Shown here: one piece after another, positions 1-13,400 of the stretch | How positions within the stretch are numbered: position 1 is the first letter of the stretch | Layout: every line of letters begins with the position of its first letter | The notes under the pieces: model-generated | What the model saw: only the letters and a program-made list of their open reading frames with translations | Database searches by the model: none | Told to the model about the DNA's origin: nothing | Assembly: GCA_000444245.1 (NCBI GenBank) | Contig: ATSW01006394.1 | Location: 1 to 29,424 of the forward strand | DNA from: Botryllus schlosseri | Taxonomy: Eukaryota; Chordata; Ascidiacea; Stolidobranchia; Styelidae | Reading direction: 5' to 3' | DNA length: 29,424 nt | Position numbers and translations under genes: made by a program

Positions 1-239
1 CATGTTGCGCGAAGCGTGTAGAAAATTTTTACTTTTGATAAATCTATCGCCAACCATTCTGTTTATTGTAGTATACGAAGATCTACCAATATGTGACTGA
101 CTCATGGATCTGCCAATGCGTCGGAACTGATATTTTAGTCATAACATCTCAAGTGTTGCGACCAGACTAAACAAATTTTCGGTTGGCCTCACAAGTTCAT
201 AATCTGTGCAATCCATTTTTGATAACATTAGAAATTTCG

Positions 240-315
240 GAAATTATCTCGCGGGCCACTCAAAACCTTCTCGCGGGCCACATGTGGCCCGCGGGCCACG
301 GGTTGGCCGGCCCTG
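240..315 (-). mobile_element. hAT-type terminus (right end on + strand)
   Basis: Read on the minus strand it begins CAGGGCCGGCCAACCCGTGG and continues with GGCCCGCGGGCCACATGTGGCCCGC, the familiar hAT MITE terminal pattern, GC-rich against AT-rich surroundings. The outer end is at 315. No matching opposite end was found, so the other end lies left of the window or is lost. Confidence 0.6.
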
Positions 316-1305
316 GAATAGACTATTCATACTTCATATTTCAATATGCTACGTACAGGTAGAAGCACTCCGTTACTCACTACCTCTGATTAGAACTTGG
401 CATCCACACGCGGTCGCATACCTTGTAGTAAGCGTAATTATTTGGGTCCGATACACATCATCTTTAATACATTTCACTGCAAATTGAAGTTCAGTGAATG
501 AAGTAAGTAAGAAAATCGAATTGTTGAAAAATTTGAAGTTGGAAAGCTTCTTGGAGGTACAGAACTTCAATATACAACTGGACAGTATATTCATATTGAA
601 ATAATCTCGAATATTTTCGGCTGACACTCGTTAGAGGCAATCGTCATATTACCAGTTCGCGTTTATTTCAGTATGTATATACTATTGAAATGAAGTTGAA
701 AAGTTGAAAAAGTTGAATTTCATCAAGTTTCTTGTTTGTTGTTGCGCGCGGGAGGGCTCGATTGTTTATCTTTTCATCGGAATTCGGTTATACGCAATCT
801 AGCACTCGATAGGACGATATTTTAGTATCAGATGTTTCCGAGAAAATCGTTATATCTCGTACTGAATCCACGAACCGCTCTGCAATTCTTGATACGCCTC
901 GATCTTGACTTGACAGTCGACAAGGGATTTTCGAACGTCACTTATTTTGGCGTACGACCAACTCACTTTTATAGAATAACGAGAACGAGACGAACGTTCA
1001 TTCCACGCGAAATGAGAAACGCTATGTTTAGATACGTGTTACGTGTTACGTTTTCGAACATATCGGCTGTAATGATGTCGAAAGAATCCGAATGCGAAAC
1101 TAATCGGGGAAAGTGTAATTCATATTCTACGCTAAACAGAATATTTCGATGCGTTCAAACAGAAGACTAAGAATAAACCCGTTTTACAAATATAGTTTCA
1201 TTCATAATTTGATGTTCTCCCATATGTAGTCAGTGCAGAGCAGGGCATAGAGTTGTAGAGAGTATAGCCTTATGAAGAATACACTCGGTTCAGACCATCA
1301 GTAAT
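316..1305. other. Upstream stretch, nothing recognised
   Basis: No supported gene. A 112-codon plus-strand frame at 832-1170 shows no recognisable domain and no splice or family support. A few AAGTTGAA runs lie near 690-715. Confidence 0.4.
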
Positions 1306-1485
1306 GATTGTGATTTCGTATGGATTGCGCACCGTTTTCGCGAGTTCAGTAATTATGATTCCAATCAAATTTGAGAAAAAAACAGTGCAGCTATAATTAT
1401 AATTTTAATCTAATTTGGATACACTGTGAAGCTACTATTCTAATTGTAATCTAATTTGGAAAAAGTGGACATTTTCTAGTTGTCC
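1306..1485 (+). repeat. AT-rich dispersed repeat (family E), copy 1
   Basis: Contains CGCGAGTTCAGTAATTATGA followed by two units of TCTAATCTAATTTGG joined by a CAGTG...AGCTATAATT or CACTGTGAAGCTA spacer, ending TTTTCTAGTTGTCC. The same order recurs near 17080-17165, and inverted near 5631-5880 and 12140-12205. Confidence 0.6.
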
Positions 1486-3580
1486 AAGTCTTGCAGACAG
1501 CACACAGTATTTACAAAGCTCCAATTCTGTTGTCAATGGAATTCAGTTTATTGTGGTGTTACTATATATCGACCTGCTTATTTGGCCTTCTTTCCGGCGC
1601 TGATCTGGTCGTATACCCGACCACTTTCGTATCAAATAGAACTATCACACCATACCCAAGAAGTTACCGACATTCGCGTGTAAATCAGCAGCCTTAATAA
1701 GGCCCTTGGTTTAACAAACTACATGTCATTTCCATCATTATCCCGACGTTATTCGCGCGATTGCTCGGTGTTAGAAAGCCTCTGGATTTTAACGCCTCCG
1801 GGACATCGAAGTCGGACGGCGTGTTTACTTTGCTTCGGCTTTAGAATGTTTGCAATCCAGTTGCAACTGTATGAAAATGAAGTTTCTTCAGATTCGCAGA
1901 CTAAAATCGCATCGCCGTAAAGCCGTATCGACTTAGCGTATAGTTTCAGCGAAACATATCGAATGAAAACTAAGAGTTTCGCTGTTTCAAGTAAATCAAG
2001 CTGGTAATGAAAGTCGTTTAGCGATTTATACCTTGTAAGGCAGGAAGCCTGTCTGTTCTCGGACCTGTACTTTATGGACTACTCCAATTCAAATCGTAAT
2101 GCAATGAAGACGTCACCGTATTGAATTCCATTTCTATTTCCGACAGTTTAGACTCCGTGACAGCGTGTAGCCTTATCTATATGCAGTTTTTGTGAAGGCT
2201 GCCTAGATCGTACAGATGTAGAAATTTGGTTCAACGAAGTAGACATAATGGCTGATACTTTAGCACGACGTGCGCCGATGTGTCTGTGATTTGATATGCA
2301 TAGGTATAATAAGGCATCTATACGAACTACGAAGTTATTCCGTATAGTTGCTTTATCAAGTCTTGTATGGGCGATGTCATATAGGTACACACATATAGCT
2401 CCCCTAGCAGAGTCTAGCAAGAGATACACCTGTAGTGTAGAGTTTACACTGAGTTTATGCTTTAAACAGTTTGAGATAAGATAAGGAGCATTTGCTAGAT
2501 AAGGCAATAAGTAAGTAGATCCCAATTCCTTGAAGACTAAGATCTCATACTGAATCTGTTTCAGGTGGGATGAAAAAAATCTGTGTACGCGTTACGTTGT
2601 TTTCAGGCTGACGCGATCGGAAATACCTGCTTTAACGGTGTGAATAATGATGGAAGAAATAATATTATTGTGTTGCCGCGGTTCATTCATGACTTTTCAC
2701 TTGTAAATTTGAATGAATCATGTGCTGTGCATGAATCTGTATGGTATATCGTTCTACTTTCTACCGTGATGGCTGATCAATTCCACGTAGCTGGCTGGTC
2801 CATTTGTGTTGTTATAAATATGTTAAGTGTGAACTGATTCGAACCATAAGACGTATCGTTGATAAATATCGAGCGATTTGAACTTACAGTATGCGTCTCG
2901 GCCGTGTGCTGGTCATTAACGCGTCTTTCTCTATAAAGTTAGTCAGGATATAAGTGTTAGCAGCGCCGCTGATTTAGAGCATAATTATCGAATCAATACA
3001 TGAGTGTCTCAACTTGTAGTAAAAGTTACGCATGATCAGGCCGAGATAGCATACCATCTGTTAACACCCTTTGAGTGATCACTCCTATCCATTCTCAATC
3101 AGCTTACATAACTCGGTAACTTTTGCCAAAAACGGGTTCCGGGCGAGGCACCCTGTATTTCTTACAGGCATCTGTTGTTATAATCCATGGTAATTGCGTA
3201 GTCAAATATTGTTTATCAACTAAATCGATGCTCGCTTTCATTCTCGACGGCGCAATATGTCAGCTAGGCGGATATCAATGGGCAGTGCGGTTCATTTGGT
3301 ATTGCTTCTAAATAGGCGGATATAATCAGAGTCACTTAGCACGCAGGTATTTGTGCAGTACTCGTGTCAATACAGTTGCCAGAGAGTTATTGAGTATCGT
3401 CATCTTTAATGCGTAGCGACACAACTTCTGATAGGTATTGTTCTTCAAGGCTGGCCCCTGAAATGACTGTTGTTTACGTGAGGAGATAGTAGTAGAAACA
3501 GGAAACGCGGCTTGCTCAGTTGCCGGCATACTTTGACGTCATCATTGACTGAGGTTGGGGGTTATATTTCTGGTTCATAG
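1486..3580. other. Upstream stretch, nothing recognised
   Basis: Two kilobases of AT-rich DNA with only short frames on either strand, none with a recognisable domain. No paired transposon ends or tandem arrays were seen. Confidence 0.4.
3534..3541. promoter_or_regulatory. CRE-type palindrome TGACGTCA
   Basis: A perfect TGACGTCA, the consensus for CREB/ATF factors, lies about 760 bases upstream of the start codon of the membrane-protein gene. An 8-base match occurs by chance often enough that this is only a candidate; no TATA box or initiator was placed nearby. Confidence 0.2.
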
Positions 3581-3980
3581 CAGACTTGTACATGTACAAA
3601 CTACCATTATAGTTTGTTGGCGGACACCTAACTACTGTTTTCTTATTAGTTCTAGCTTGGAATTTTTAAAAATGAGTAGTTCTAGCTCTAGTTGCGTATT
3701 TAAAAAATATTAGTTGCCGAACTTGCCAACTAAAAAACACGTGTCGTCGCTTGGCGTGAATCGTGATACCGGTGTTCTGCCGCGTGATGTTCTTCCAGAC
3801 ATTGCTGGCTCAGAATTATCGCCGATCCGATTTCGACAAAATAAATATTAATTGGTAGCTTCGGAATAGTTGTGTTTTATATAGTTTGTTGCAGAATTTT
3901 AAAGGTGGTTTGTTCCAGTTCTAGTTGAGAGTTTCTAAAAGTGAGTAGTTCCGGTTCTAGTTCTAGTTTGCACAAGTCTG
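3581..3980. mobile_element. Non-autonomous DNA transposon (family C), copy 1
   Basis: Ends form a 12-bp inverted repeat: CAGACTTGTACA at the left and TGCACAAGTCTG at the right. The interior holds repeated AGTTCTAG tracts and GGCGTGAATCGTGA, shared with the copy at 7347. Flanking bases do not show a clean duplication, so this copy may be older. hAT-like by its CAG...CTG ends and by the 8-bp duplication at the second copy. Confidence 0.65.
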
Positions 3981-4297
3981 GATGGTGAAACGCCGGACAA
4001 AGTCCAATGCACTGTGTAATAACCAGGGTTGTTCAGTGTTCACATTGACATCTAATGCAACGTGCTCGTTGATGATTGACTGGCGGTGAGAAATATTTGC
4101 ATAGACTATTTAATGCGACTCACAATGACTTTTTACATAGGCACACCCCTGAACAATAATGTCCGTCGTGTTTTAAATGATATTTTATAGATGAATATGT
4201 CTTTTTCTAGGTGTGCTACCTGTAGTCGATAAAAATATGTATGTAGGAGTATAGTAGCATCCTGCGGCCTTTTTACTCTGGACACTGTGATTAAAAT

Positions 4298-4473
4298 ATG
4301 ACTGATGACGCGATTTCCGACTTCGGTTCTGGAGCTGCCCATTGGCCGGTGATCGTGATCGTTATTTCGGCGGGATCTCTCGTTTGCACCGGGCTACTGA
4401 TATTCGCGTGCACCTGCTGTTTCAAAACCAAGGTGCCGCAGTACAAAGCAAAGCTTACGCCGAATGTGATCAC
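4298..4473 (+). CDS. Exon 1: start codon, transmembrane segment, palmitoylation-type Cys cluster
   Basis: Codes for residues 1-58 plus two bases of codon 59. An in-frame TAA at 4292-4294 lies two codons upstream with no AG between, so ATG 4298 is the natural start; the -3 base is A. After about 16 residues comes a strongly hydrophobic run (PVIVIVISAG onward) ending FACTCCFK, with Cys 38, 40 and 41 at the inner face, then Lys-rich sequence. Juxtamembrane Cys of this kind are often palmitoylated. Donor CAC|GTGAGT at 4474; a second GTAAGA four bases on would put a TGA in frame. No upstream coding exon or clear TATA box was recognised. Confidence 0.78.
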
Positions 4474-7400
4474 GTGAGTAAGAATACGTTTTGATTATTT
4501 ACCTGTGAAAGTGATGCAAGCATATTCCAAAAGTACTTTCTACGTTGCAAAATTCAAAATGTGAAAAGTGTCTTTTTGAACTTTAGCCCAGTTGTCATAA
4601 CAATAGCACGTAAGAAAGTCACGTAATTCACGCCAGTATATCCCAAACTACTACTTACTTTACAAAATCAAAAATGTCAGATAAAGGACTGCTCACGTGG
4701 AAGTGCGCTGAATAACGTAACCATTTAAGTATGCAGTACAAGTCGGCAAAAATTGTTCCGCACAGGCAAAAAGTACCAATACTTCGTTACGCACCGTCTC
4801 TGACAATGGTATATTGCAGTGGTTCCCAATGTGGGCGATATCCGCCCCCCCCCGGTGGGAGATTTTGAGAAACAGGGCGGGTGAAAATAACCATGGGAGC
4901 GATTTGGGGGCGATATCGTACGACGGAGACGATAGAGAACGAAATCGGCACGAAATGCACGTGAAAAACAGGTTGTTCTTCCGCCTCGAAAGTTGACTAA
5001 GAAAAATGTAAACTCCCACCGATTATACGTGGAGACGGGTATTTCGGGAGTAGTGTCGTAAAGAATGACCCTTTTTTAGTCAATTCATCAGTGTTCGGAG
5101 TTAAGTTGTACAAATTTCCGGACTCTATGTCCTCTTTTTCGGTTCCGAAAATATGAGGGGCGAAAATTTGCGTCGAGTTTGATAAGGGGGCGATGATTCG
5201 AAAAAGGTTGGGAACCACTGAAGTTATTGACTTATTGGTAATCCACTTCCCACGAATTGAGCGCGATATTCCGGTTTTATGAAGTCGAAGTGAACTAATG
5301 TAGACTCCTGATCAAATATGTCGAATCCATGAGAGGTTTGAGCGAATATATATAATTATAAACCATTTGCCGGAATAGAAGCTGCAGGGCGTTGAATCGA
5401 CGATCAATCACTAGGTGCTTGTCTACAAGAATCCCGCATCCGCTCCTTAACAGTCACTAACTGGTATTATATTCGGTTTCAGGTAGACGGTAGACATTGT
5501 CTGATCGCAATTAAGTACATGTCTTGCTTCGTGACCGTGTGTTAACGTGCTGCGTTGTAGGAAATCTAATTCGAAATCCGTATCCTGATTTCAATCGATA
5601 TGATGTCGATATCCGGTGCAGACATGGCGACTAGAAAATTTGAAGCTTTTCAAAATTAGATTAGATTTAGAATTATAGATACACGGTTTTTTACAAAGTA
5701 GATTAGAATTAGAATCACAACTGCACAGTTTTGTTATTTCCAAATTAAATTAGAATTAGAATTATAGCTACACAGTTTTTCCAAATTAGATTAGCATTAG
5801 AATTACACCCACACATTTTTTCCAAATTAGATTAGAACCAGAATTATAGCTACACAGTTTTTTTCAAAAAATTATTCTAGAAGCGGTCAACTGAAAAAAA
5901 ATTACCTCCTTGCGATTTACCTCCAATTCACGCGTGTTTCTCTATCTATAGACCGAATCATATTTTTTAATTCTCTCATCAACAGTCATGACCTTTCATG
6001 CCATCAAACATTCTGTCGAGGTTGCTAGCATCCCGACAAAACACTTAGGTCTTGAGTTCCCATAGGGTGATAAACCGACCCACTGTGCCGTTGTTCGCTT
6101 CTGCCACGAAATCATGATCCCCGTTTAGTGGGCCAGCGTGGAGCGCGAAAATTTTCGATAATTCAAAATAAAATAGGTCAATAAGATCGGGAATTGCATA
6201 TATATTGCTATCAATTACTTGTCCTCTCTGCTCACGTAATCAGATTTACCGGTAGAGCTGAGTGAGGTGTCTTGGAAACTATAGGGCCCGTACATAATAA
6301 TTAAACATATTCGGACGGGCGGACCCGTTGGCACGACTTCGTTACATGATGTTATTTGTTATTTCGTGACCTCCAGTCTGCTATATCAAGAAATATAGAA
6401 CCGCCCAAACATACTAAACTAAAAGATGCACACGATTTCAAATTGATAGTTCTTCACTGGCATATAATTCTTCTCTGCGGGATGGCAGCCTATTTGTCTC
6501 GTGACGTTCAGATTGCCAAGACAGGAACATTCGGCGGTCATTTAGGGCCTATAGTCAATTATACCTATATGTATTTTGAATATACATAACGAAGTTTTCG
6601 GTCAGCGTAAGGGCAGACCTTTTCGGCCAAGGTTTTCTCGCTGCCGATCGTTCTGGCACACTTCTTGGAGTCGCATGTTACATGGCCTAAAACTTTTCAT
6701 GTCTTCGTGCGTCATGGCGTGGTAATCGCCAACGCCGATATGCCCACTTCTATAAATCTTGCGTATTTTATCTTGGTCGAAGAGTACCCAATAATTAAGG
6801 TATTTAAAACCTTGAATCGCGCGCAGCGCGACAAATCTTTGAAAAAGTTGCATAATTCACTAAATAATTTTGGGCCCCCATCGAGCTCGCTTCCCTCAAT
6901 TGGGGGGCTTGGGGTGCGGCAGTTACGATCCTGTCAATACCTATATCTATACCTATATCTATAGGTACTGCCCGTTCAACTGGAAAGTTAGGGCACATTG
7001 CATTGAAACAGCAGTGACATAATCTTAGCAGTCTACTCACAACTTTCCTGCAATCCTAATTGAAAAATCCAGACTCCAAGCCAAGCAAGAGTATTTTATA
7101 AATATAATTTTTTTTCATAAATCGATTTCTCAATATTTTGTGGGGGCCGCATGCGGCGCTCAGGGCCGCGGTTGGGAATCACTGCTCGAGACACACTCGG
7201 TTTATGCGGTAGCGAGCACAATCAATAACACCGATTATGTCCACTGTCCAGCCCATCTCGCTCGTAAGCTATTGTATGGGTGTTTTGTATCTGGTATGCT
7301 GATATTGCATCCGTCATACTTGGTGATGCGATGTTGATTATACAATCATACCTGTACATGTACATTGTACAATTTACTAATCTAAATAGTCGACCGTCAA

Positions 7401-10400
7401 CTAACTACTTTTTTGAGTAGTTCTAGTTCTAGTTGCGCATTAAAAAAAAGCTACCATACCAAACGAATAGAAAACACTTGTCGTTTGGCGTGAATCGTGA
7501 AACCGGTGTTACGTTGTGTAATGTACTCCTGGCCATTGCTAGCTCAGAGTCATCACTACCAAGAGTGCATGGCGTAGCCTGGATTGAGCTTTGCGGATTG
7601 AAACCCCCCATTACAAACTCGTGCAGATGTTCATGTGGAGAGCCGATCCGATTCGGATAAAGTAAAATAAAAATCATTTGCTTCGAACTTCAATCTAGTT
7701 ATTAGCGTGTTAGTTCGTTGCGGATTTTTAAAGGTCAGTAGTTCGAGTTCGAGTTACGCATTTTGAAAATCCAGTAATTTGCACCAGCCTGTATATAATG
7801 TTCTTTTCAATTCACCTTGCTGCTGATAATTACCCGTGAAAATATCCAGGTTTATTCCAATGTGAATTCAATAATTATGATTGTACTGATTGACATTCTG
7901 GTTGGCGAGGAAGTTTGTTTGAGTGACTTGCTTGGTTCAATTAGTCCGCGACCATCTTAATTAACGTATCGGAGTGGAGCTAGGATGAGCTAGTCCCATC
8001 AGATAAGCCTCAGAACACCCCGCGTTTGATCTATTTTGAGTTCGAACAAGTCACGGTACATCCCACCGGTACTGCTTGTTGGATCCCTCTGTTCTTGTGT
8101 CACTTCAAAGCGACGCGTCGCCTTTTTAGTGACATATTCGATATGGATTTTGTTGCGTAACTATCGAATCACTTTACCCGGGCGGTGAAACGTGGTTAAT
8201 TAATCGCCGTGATCGTGAAAGGTAAATTGGAATCGATAGTAAGAGGCGAGGGACAGGCGGTTGAGTGAAATCGATATATCAGTTCATAATCAAATTGCTT
8301 TTGCTGAAATATTGATGATGCTGAGCAATCCGGAGTGTATGGCTTATATCTGACCGGTACTTGAAACTGGGTTAGGTAAAAATAACCTTTTTCTGCTAAT
8401 TTTACTGGCTGGTTGATTAAGTTGCTAGGTTGGAAAATATCGCTGTACACGAAATTTGACTCAATTCCAAATACAATTAAAAAAAATATATATTTTACAG
8501 GCAAACCCACGAAATTGTCAAATTTGGCTCAATTCTAACCTGTAGAAGCGTAGCTATTACAGTAAGAAAAATGTAAATTTATTAAAAAATAAAAATGAAA
8601 AACAAAAAAACAGATTTTACTGGCTACACCATGGAATTGTAACGTTTTCTAAAGAAAACGATGCGTGACAAACTTGGCTCAATTGCAACCAGTAGAGGCG
8701 TGGTTATTGGAGTATTTGAAAATATAGTATTTACGATGGGAAATTCTTAAATTGGAAATGAAAGAACCATCCTTCGTAGTTCGTACATGTTATGTGGTAT
8801 ATAGCGTTCTTTCAGCCAACCTTTATCGACTAGCCAGTGAAATTTGAAGAAAAACCCTGCTTGACGTAATAACGTTGGACACTTTAGGATGGGACAATTT
8901 GACATGTAACACCTTTCATGTGGGATAAATTTCGGGATATATAGGGTTATAGATTTAGTGTTTGGGTTGGGATTATGATATATATATAAGCTTTAATTTC
9001 AGGGTTAGGGCTGGGTTGAGAGTTACTTTTCGGGTTACACACAAAGTCACATGCTGAGGTGTCGTATGTTCATGTTCAACTGAAGTTTTTCGTTACGTCG
9101 CATGCTCGAATGTCGGGCAACGAATAAATCTTCCTACATCAATGCCAACTTTAATTAGACCCCTTCATTATCGACACGTAGGAAAAGCTGCTCCCGTGTT
9201 GGCAACGCACGTTTGCGCAATTTCATGAAGTTTACGACTTTAGTATAAATCAATATCAGCGGCTAGCACCTGTCGACTGGCGAGTTTACACAGCCGCAAT
9301 CCGATGAACCCCATTACGGTTAACCAGCTACTGTTTGCGTATAGTTCTAGTTCTAGTTGCGGCTTTTGAAAATCGGGAAGTTCTGATATAGTTACGGTTT
9401 TTGAAAGTGACCAAATTCAGAGAAACGTAGATACTGTCCTATGGAGAAAATAGCTTTTGGTCCGAAAGTGCATGAGCCCCGTCCGGGTCCGGGCTCGTCA
9501 AATTTCGATTCGACCGCGATGAGCTATGAATATGGGAGTAACTAAAGAATAACTATGCTTAACAATTTTCGCTCCCTTCCAACCAGTAGAAGCGAAGTTA
9601 TATTGCAGTTGAAAATTTTGGATTCGCAAAAATAGCCTGGACGGTGGGGAATCTCAGAACTATTAACGAAAAACTCAAATAAATTCGCTTCTGCGGGTTG
9701 GAGTTGCGTCAAATTTGTTTTCCATCGTTTTTGTAGACGACTCAACAATTTCACGTGGTCGACAGTGAAATTTGACAATTTCTTTTAACTTTTTTTTATA
9801 ATACGGTAAATTAATAATTTTCAAACTCATGTGCGTTCACATTTACCGGTAGGGATCGAGCCAAATTTGGTGTGCAGCGTTTTTATGGGCAACCTACAAA
9901 TTAATCAGCGAATCCCCGGAATCCGGAAAAATAGTGATCGACCCTAATATGCACAGATCGTGCACATGTATATCACGAGTCGCTGTAAAAACATCAAGGA
10001 CAAAAATACACAACGTCCTATTCATTGTCATTCAATTTAATTTATTCTACAGGAGGCACCAAAAGAGCAAATTCGATCCGCGCAGGGCGCGGATGCATTC
10101 CTTAATTTTCGAAGGAGCTCCGATCGGGTCGGGCCGATGGGACGATTTGTTCGTGACAGGTAATTGTTCAAGATATCCTTGGAGGTACGCAACTAATGAA
10201 TAAACCCGACGAGCGTCAGCTGGAAATGGTTGGGATTATTCCAGTATGAATATGCCGTCTAATTGTACTGAATTGATTCTGCGACTGCGAAAATTCAAAC
10301 GGCGTAACGTAACATGCCGCAACAGCCGCCCGTGCAAATATATCTTAGCATCTTCAAACTGCCATGCTGTGACGTCACAAAAATTGCAGATATCTTGCTC

Positions 10401-13400
10401 TCTAATGATCGATACCGATATTTTTATTCAAACTGTGATACGAGACTAATAACCACTACACCTTGTCTTCTTAACAGGCGGCGGCGGGATTTCCGAAAAA
10501 GACAAACCGGACAAAGTAGCTGTGCACCACAATCCTCCCGACGTCATAATGCATCCCGCTCTGCTGCGCGTGTTGAACAAAGGTACGGATTTTTATAATT
10601 TACATTATAGTAATTATACTAAATAGAGAGAAATAACAGTATTATAATTCTAATTTAAATTGTGAAATCTTTATTTGTTCTAATTCTAATCTAATTTAGG
10701 AAATGGCTTTGACTGCTCTAATCTTAATTATATTGTTATTTCTGGTTTTCCTGAAAAGCTTGCTGTGGAGACCTTTACCATTCTCATTCTTATGACAATG
10801 AATTCTGATTTGATATGACCTGAACTTTATTCGATATTTCTAACTTAAGTTGGAAAAACATGTGCAGCCAGAATGATCGTTCTAATCTAATTTCGAAAAA
10901 ACTGTGTAGCTATAAATCTAATTCTAATATAATTTTGAAAAACAGAATTTTTCTAGTTTTACTAGTTTGCTTCCAACGTGTTTCTTGGATCTGTTTGCAC
11001 TCAATAAATCATCACGCGAGCTGACTAATTCCGGGCTTGAAAGAAGCGGTCCCAAATTCTGTTGATATAGTTCTGTTCTCACTTCCGTCTATGACGCAAC
11101 AATAGGACCACTGTAGACATGTTTATACTATTTATTGAACCCACTCGCAAATGACGTATACCTAGAGCGTATACCTACCACGCGAGCAGACTACGAGCAG
11201 GTCTATCGTTTTATCCGGTTCTATTCGTGATACCGGCAATAACGATGGAGTAACCTTCAAGTGGAGCGCCATTGTATTTATGTCAAAGTGCAGAATACCG
11301 AACCAGTTGCAATTTGTTAGTATTGTTTGTTGAGATCGAGATTAGATATTTAGTAGGGTTACCAAATGTTCCCTCTAATTTTTGAGGGAACTCACTGCGC
11401 AGACTCTTGGACAACAGTGCGTAAAGATTGAAAAAAAGGTCATCACTTCGGATTTTGTGTGCGCAACTTAAATTTTCTGTGCGCAGAGACCGTGTCAGCA
11501 CTGCGCATTTGCGCGCGTGCGCAGCTTAGAGGGAGCATTGGTTACCATACGTCATTTTTAAGAGGATTTTTTAGAAAGTGTTCGCGAATGACGCCCAAAT
11601 GTCCTCTTTTGAGGTTTTGTCCTCTTTTTCGAGGATCTAGGTTAAATATAGGGCAAAATTCGACTGAGATACAGTAAATCAGCACTGGAGTAACGCTCCG
11701 GCGGCTGTTTCGGGAGCTGAGCCGGAAAGTCGACCTTTTTTTAGTCAGACGACTACGAAGTGTAAAAAACTTACCATTTTTCAGGATTTCCCTCCGGTAA
11801 TGCAAGTCTGAACATTTTGAAAAAGTGTCCTCTTTCAGATTTTCCAAATACGGCAACCCTAGTATTTAGCAGCTGTCGCGTCACTTAATCGGAGTGCGTA
11901 TTCCAGGGGTCTCCAACTCGAAACGGGTCAAGTTTTCAAATTTTGTAGAGACCGCCGGCCGCATGAACGCAATATCGAGATAAAATAGACCACACAGTCG
12001 AACAACCACGTTTTTAAAACTTTTACATCATGGGCGACGGGCACAGTCACCACAAAAGTTATAATATTTTATAAAAGTATATATAAAACAATGTTTTCAT
12101 AATCATCACTTTCATTGTAATGTGAACTGTGAGCTGCATTATTTTCCAAATTAGATTAGAATTGAAATTACTGAATTCGCAAAAACTTGGTAATTTAACA
12201 AAATTCCGAATTCGAAATAAATGCTACAAAAATCAAGTTCAGTTTATTTCAAATCAGAGTTCAGAGAAAGGCAAATGTCTGTACACCAAGCTGAGCTCGT
12301 TTCACACTATACAGTTCACCTGTAGCGTTTTCAGGAAAATCAGAAGCCAGATTTGAATTAAAATTAGAGCATAGAGACATTTCGCGAATTAGATTGGAAT
12401 TAGATTGCTGGTATTTAGCTCTAATTAGTTTAATTAAACAGCTAGAATTACTTAGCTGTCCAAATCTGGTTAAATCTATCAGGTTAAAAATAAAATCAAT
12501 GTTACATTGTCAATCATGTATGATTGGAGTATACGCATTGTAAATCGGCAATGGCCGTGACCGTTACATTCCTTCGATATAGACACGCTTGACCTTGATC
12601 TGACCACATGTAAGTCCCCCAATGTGCATAATTAACGCGTATTGACCCGGAAGACTAGGTATGCCAGCAGTAACAGATATGATTTGTTTCTTCGGGATGC
12701 GTCACATTGAAATGAATCACCTGCGTGGCTGCGTTTCAGAATCTTACGCGCTGAATTCGAGATGACAACAAGCCTAGCCTCGCGTAGGAAATGTTCTCTG
12801 CTCAGGTACAGAGTTATTTCGCGATGAGCCTCTGCTGGATATTGATGCGGAAACATTAAAGCTGTGATATCTGGTTATTGTTCGCTGCTGTATATAAGTC
12901 CAGGCTGCAGGCTTGTTTCGTCTCAACACCGCGATATTTGTATTGATAGAAATATATCCGTGTTGCAATTGCAATCTGTAGTGTAAAGTGTATCTGTATG
13001 ATGCCTTACAATTTGTTACGCTGTCAGCGTAGCTCAGTCAGCTCATGTAACCAAAGATAGCTGCTTTACTCCTGCCAAAGCGTTGTCATAGATAGTGTAG
13101 GGAGGCACTATTGGTATAGATAAAGGCTACTAAACTATTTTCAGCAATGGTCCAGTGACAAGAGTTTAAAGTTTGCTCAAGTCCGTTATAACTCTCATGA
13201 AATAATTCACAGTCATACAAATGTAATACGGTATAACTATATGCAACCTACGTTATAAAGCGGTGACGGCAAAAGCAATAATCGAAATGTGTTTCTTGTA
13301 CTGTTAGTATAGCTGGTGGGTGAATAGGCATTTTTATTGATAACGGATAACGGACCCAGTAAATTATGAGAGAGATTAGGTCCCGTTTCAACTCTGAAAA

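Noticed and set aside
832-1170. 112-codon plus-strand frame
   Set aside because: No recognisable domain, no splice or promoter support, and one of several frames of this size expected in 29 kb of AT-rich DNA.
2148-2525. 125-codon minus-strand frame
   Set aside because: No domain or family recognised, and the opposite strand is also open over half of it.
3581-3980. Reading family C as an LTR because of repeated AGTTCTAG blocks
   Set aside because: The ends are inverted (CAGACTTGT/ACAAGTCTG) rather than direct, and copy 2 has an 8-bp duplication, so a DNA transposon fits.
8938-9040. Interstitial telomere-like GGGTTAGG tracts
   Set aside because: The words are too irregular and few to be a telomeric array.
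13022-13095. tRNA-like start (GCGTAGCTCAGTCAGCTC)
   Set aside because: It resembles an A box, but no B box or cloverleaf partner follows, so neither a tRNA nor a tRNA-derived SINE is supported.
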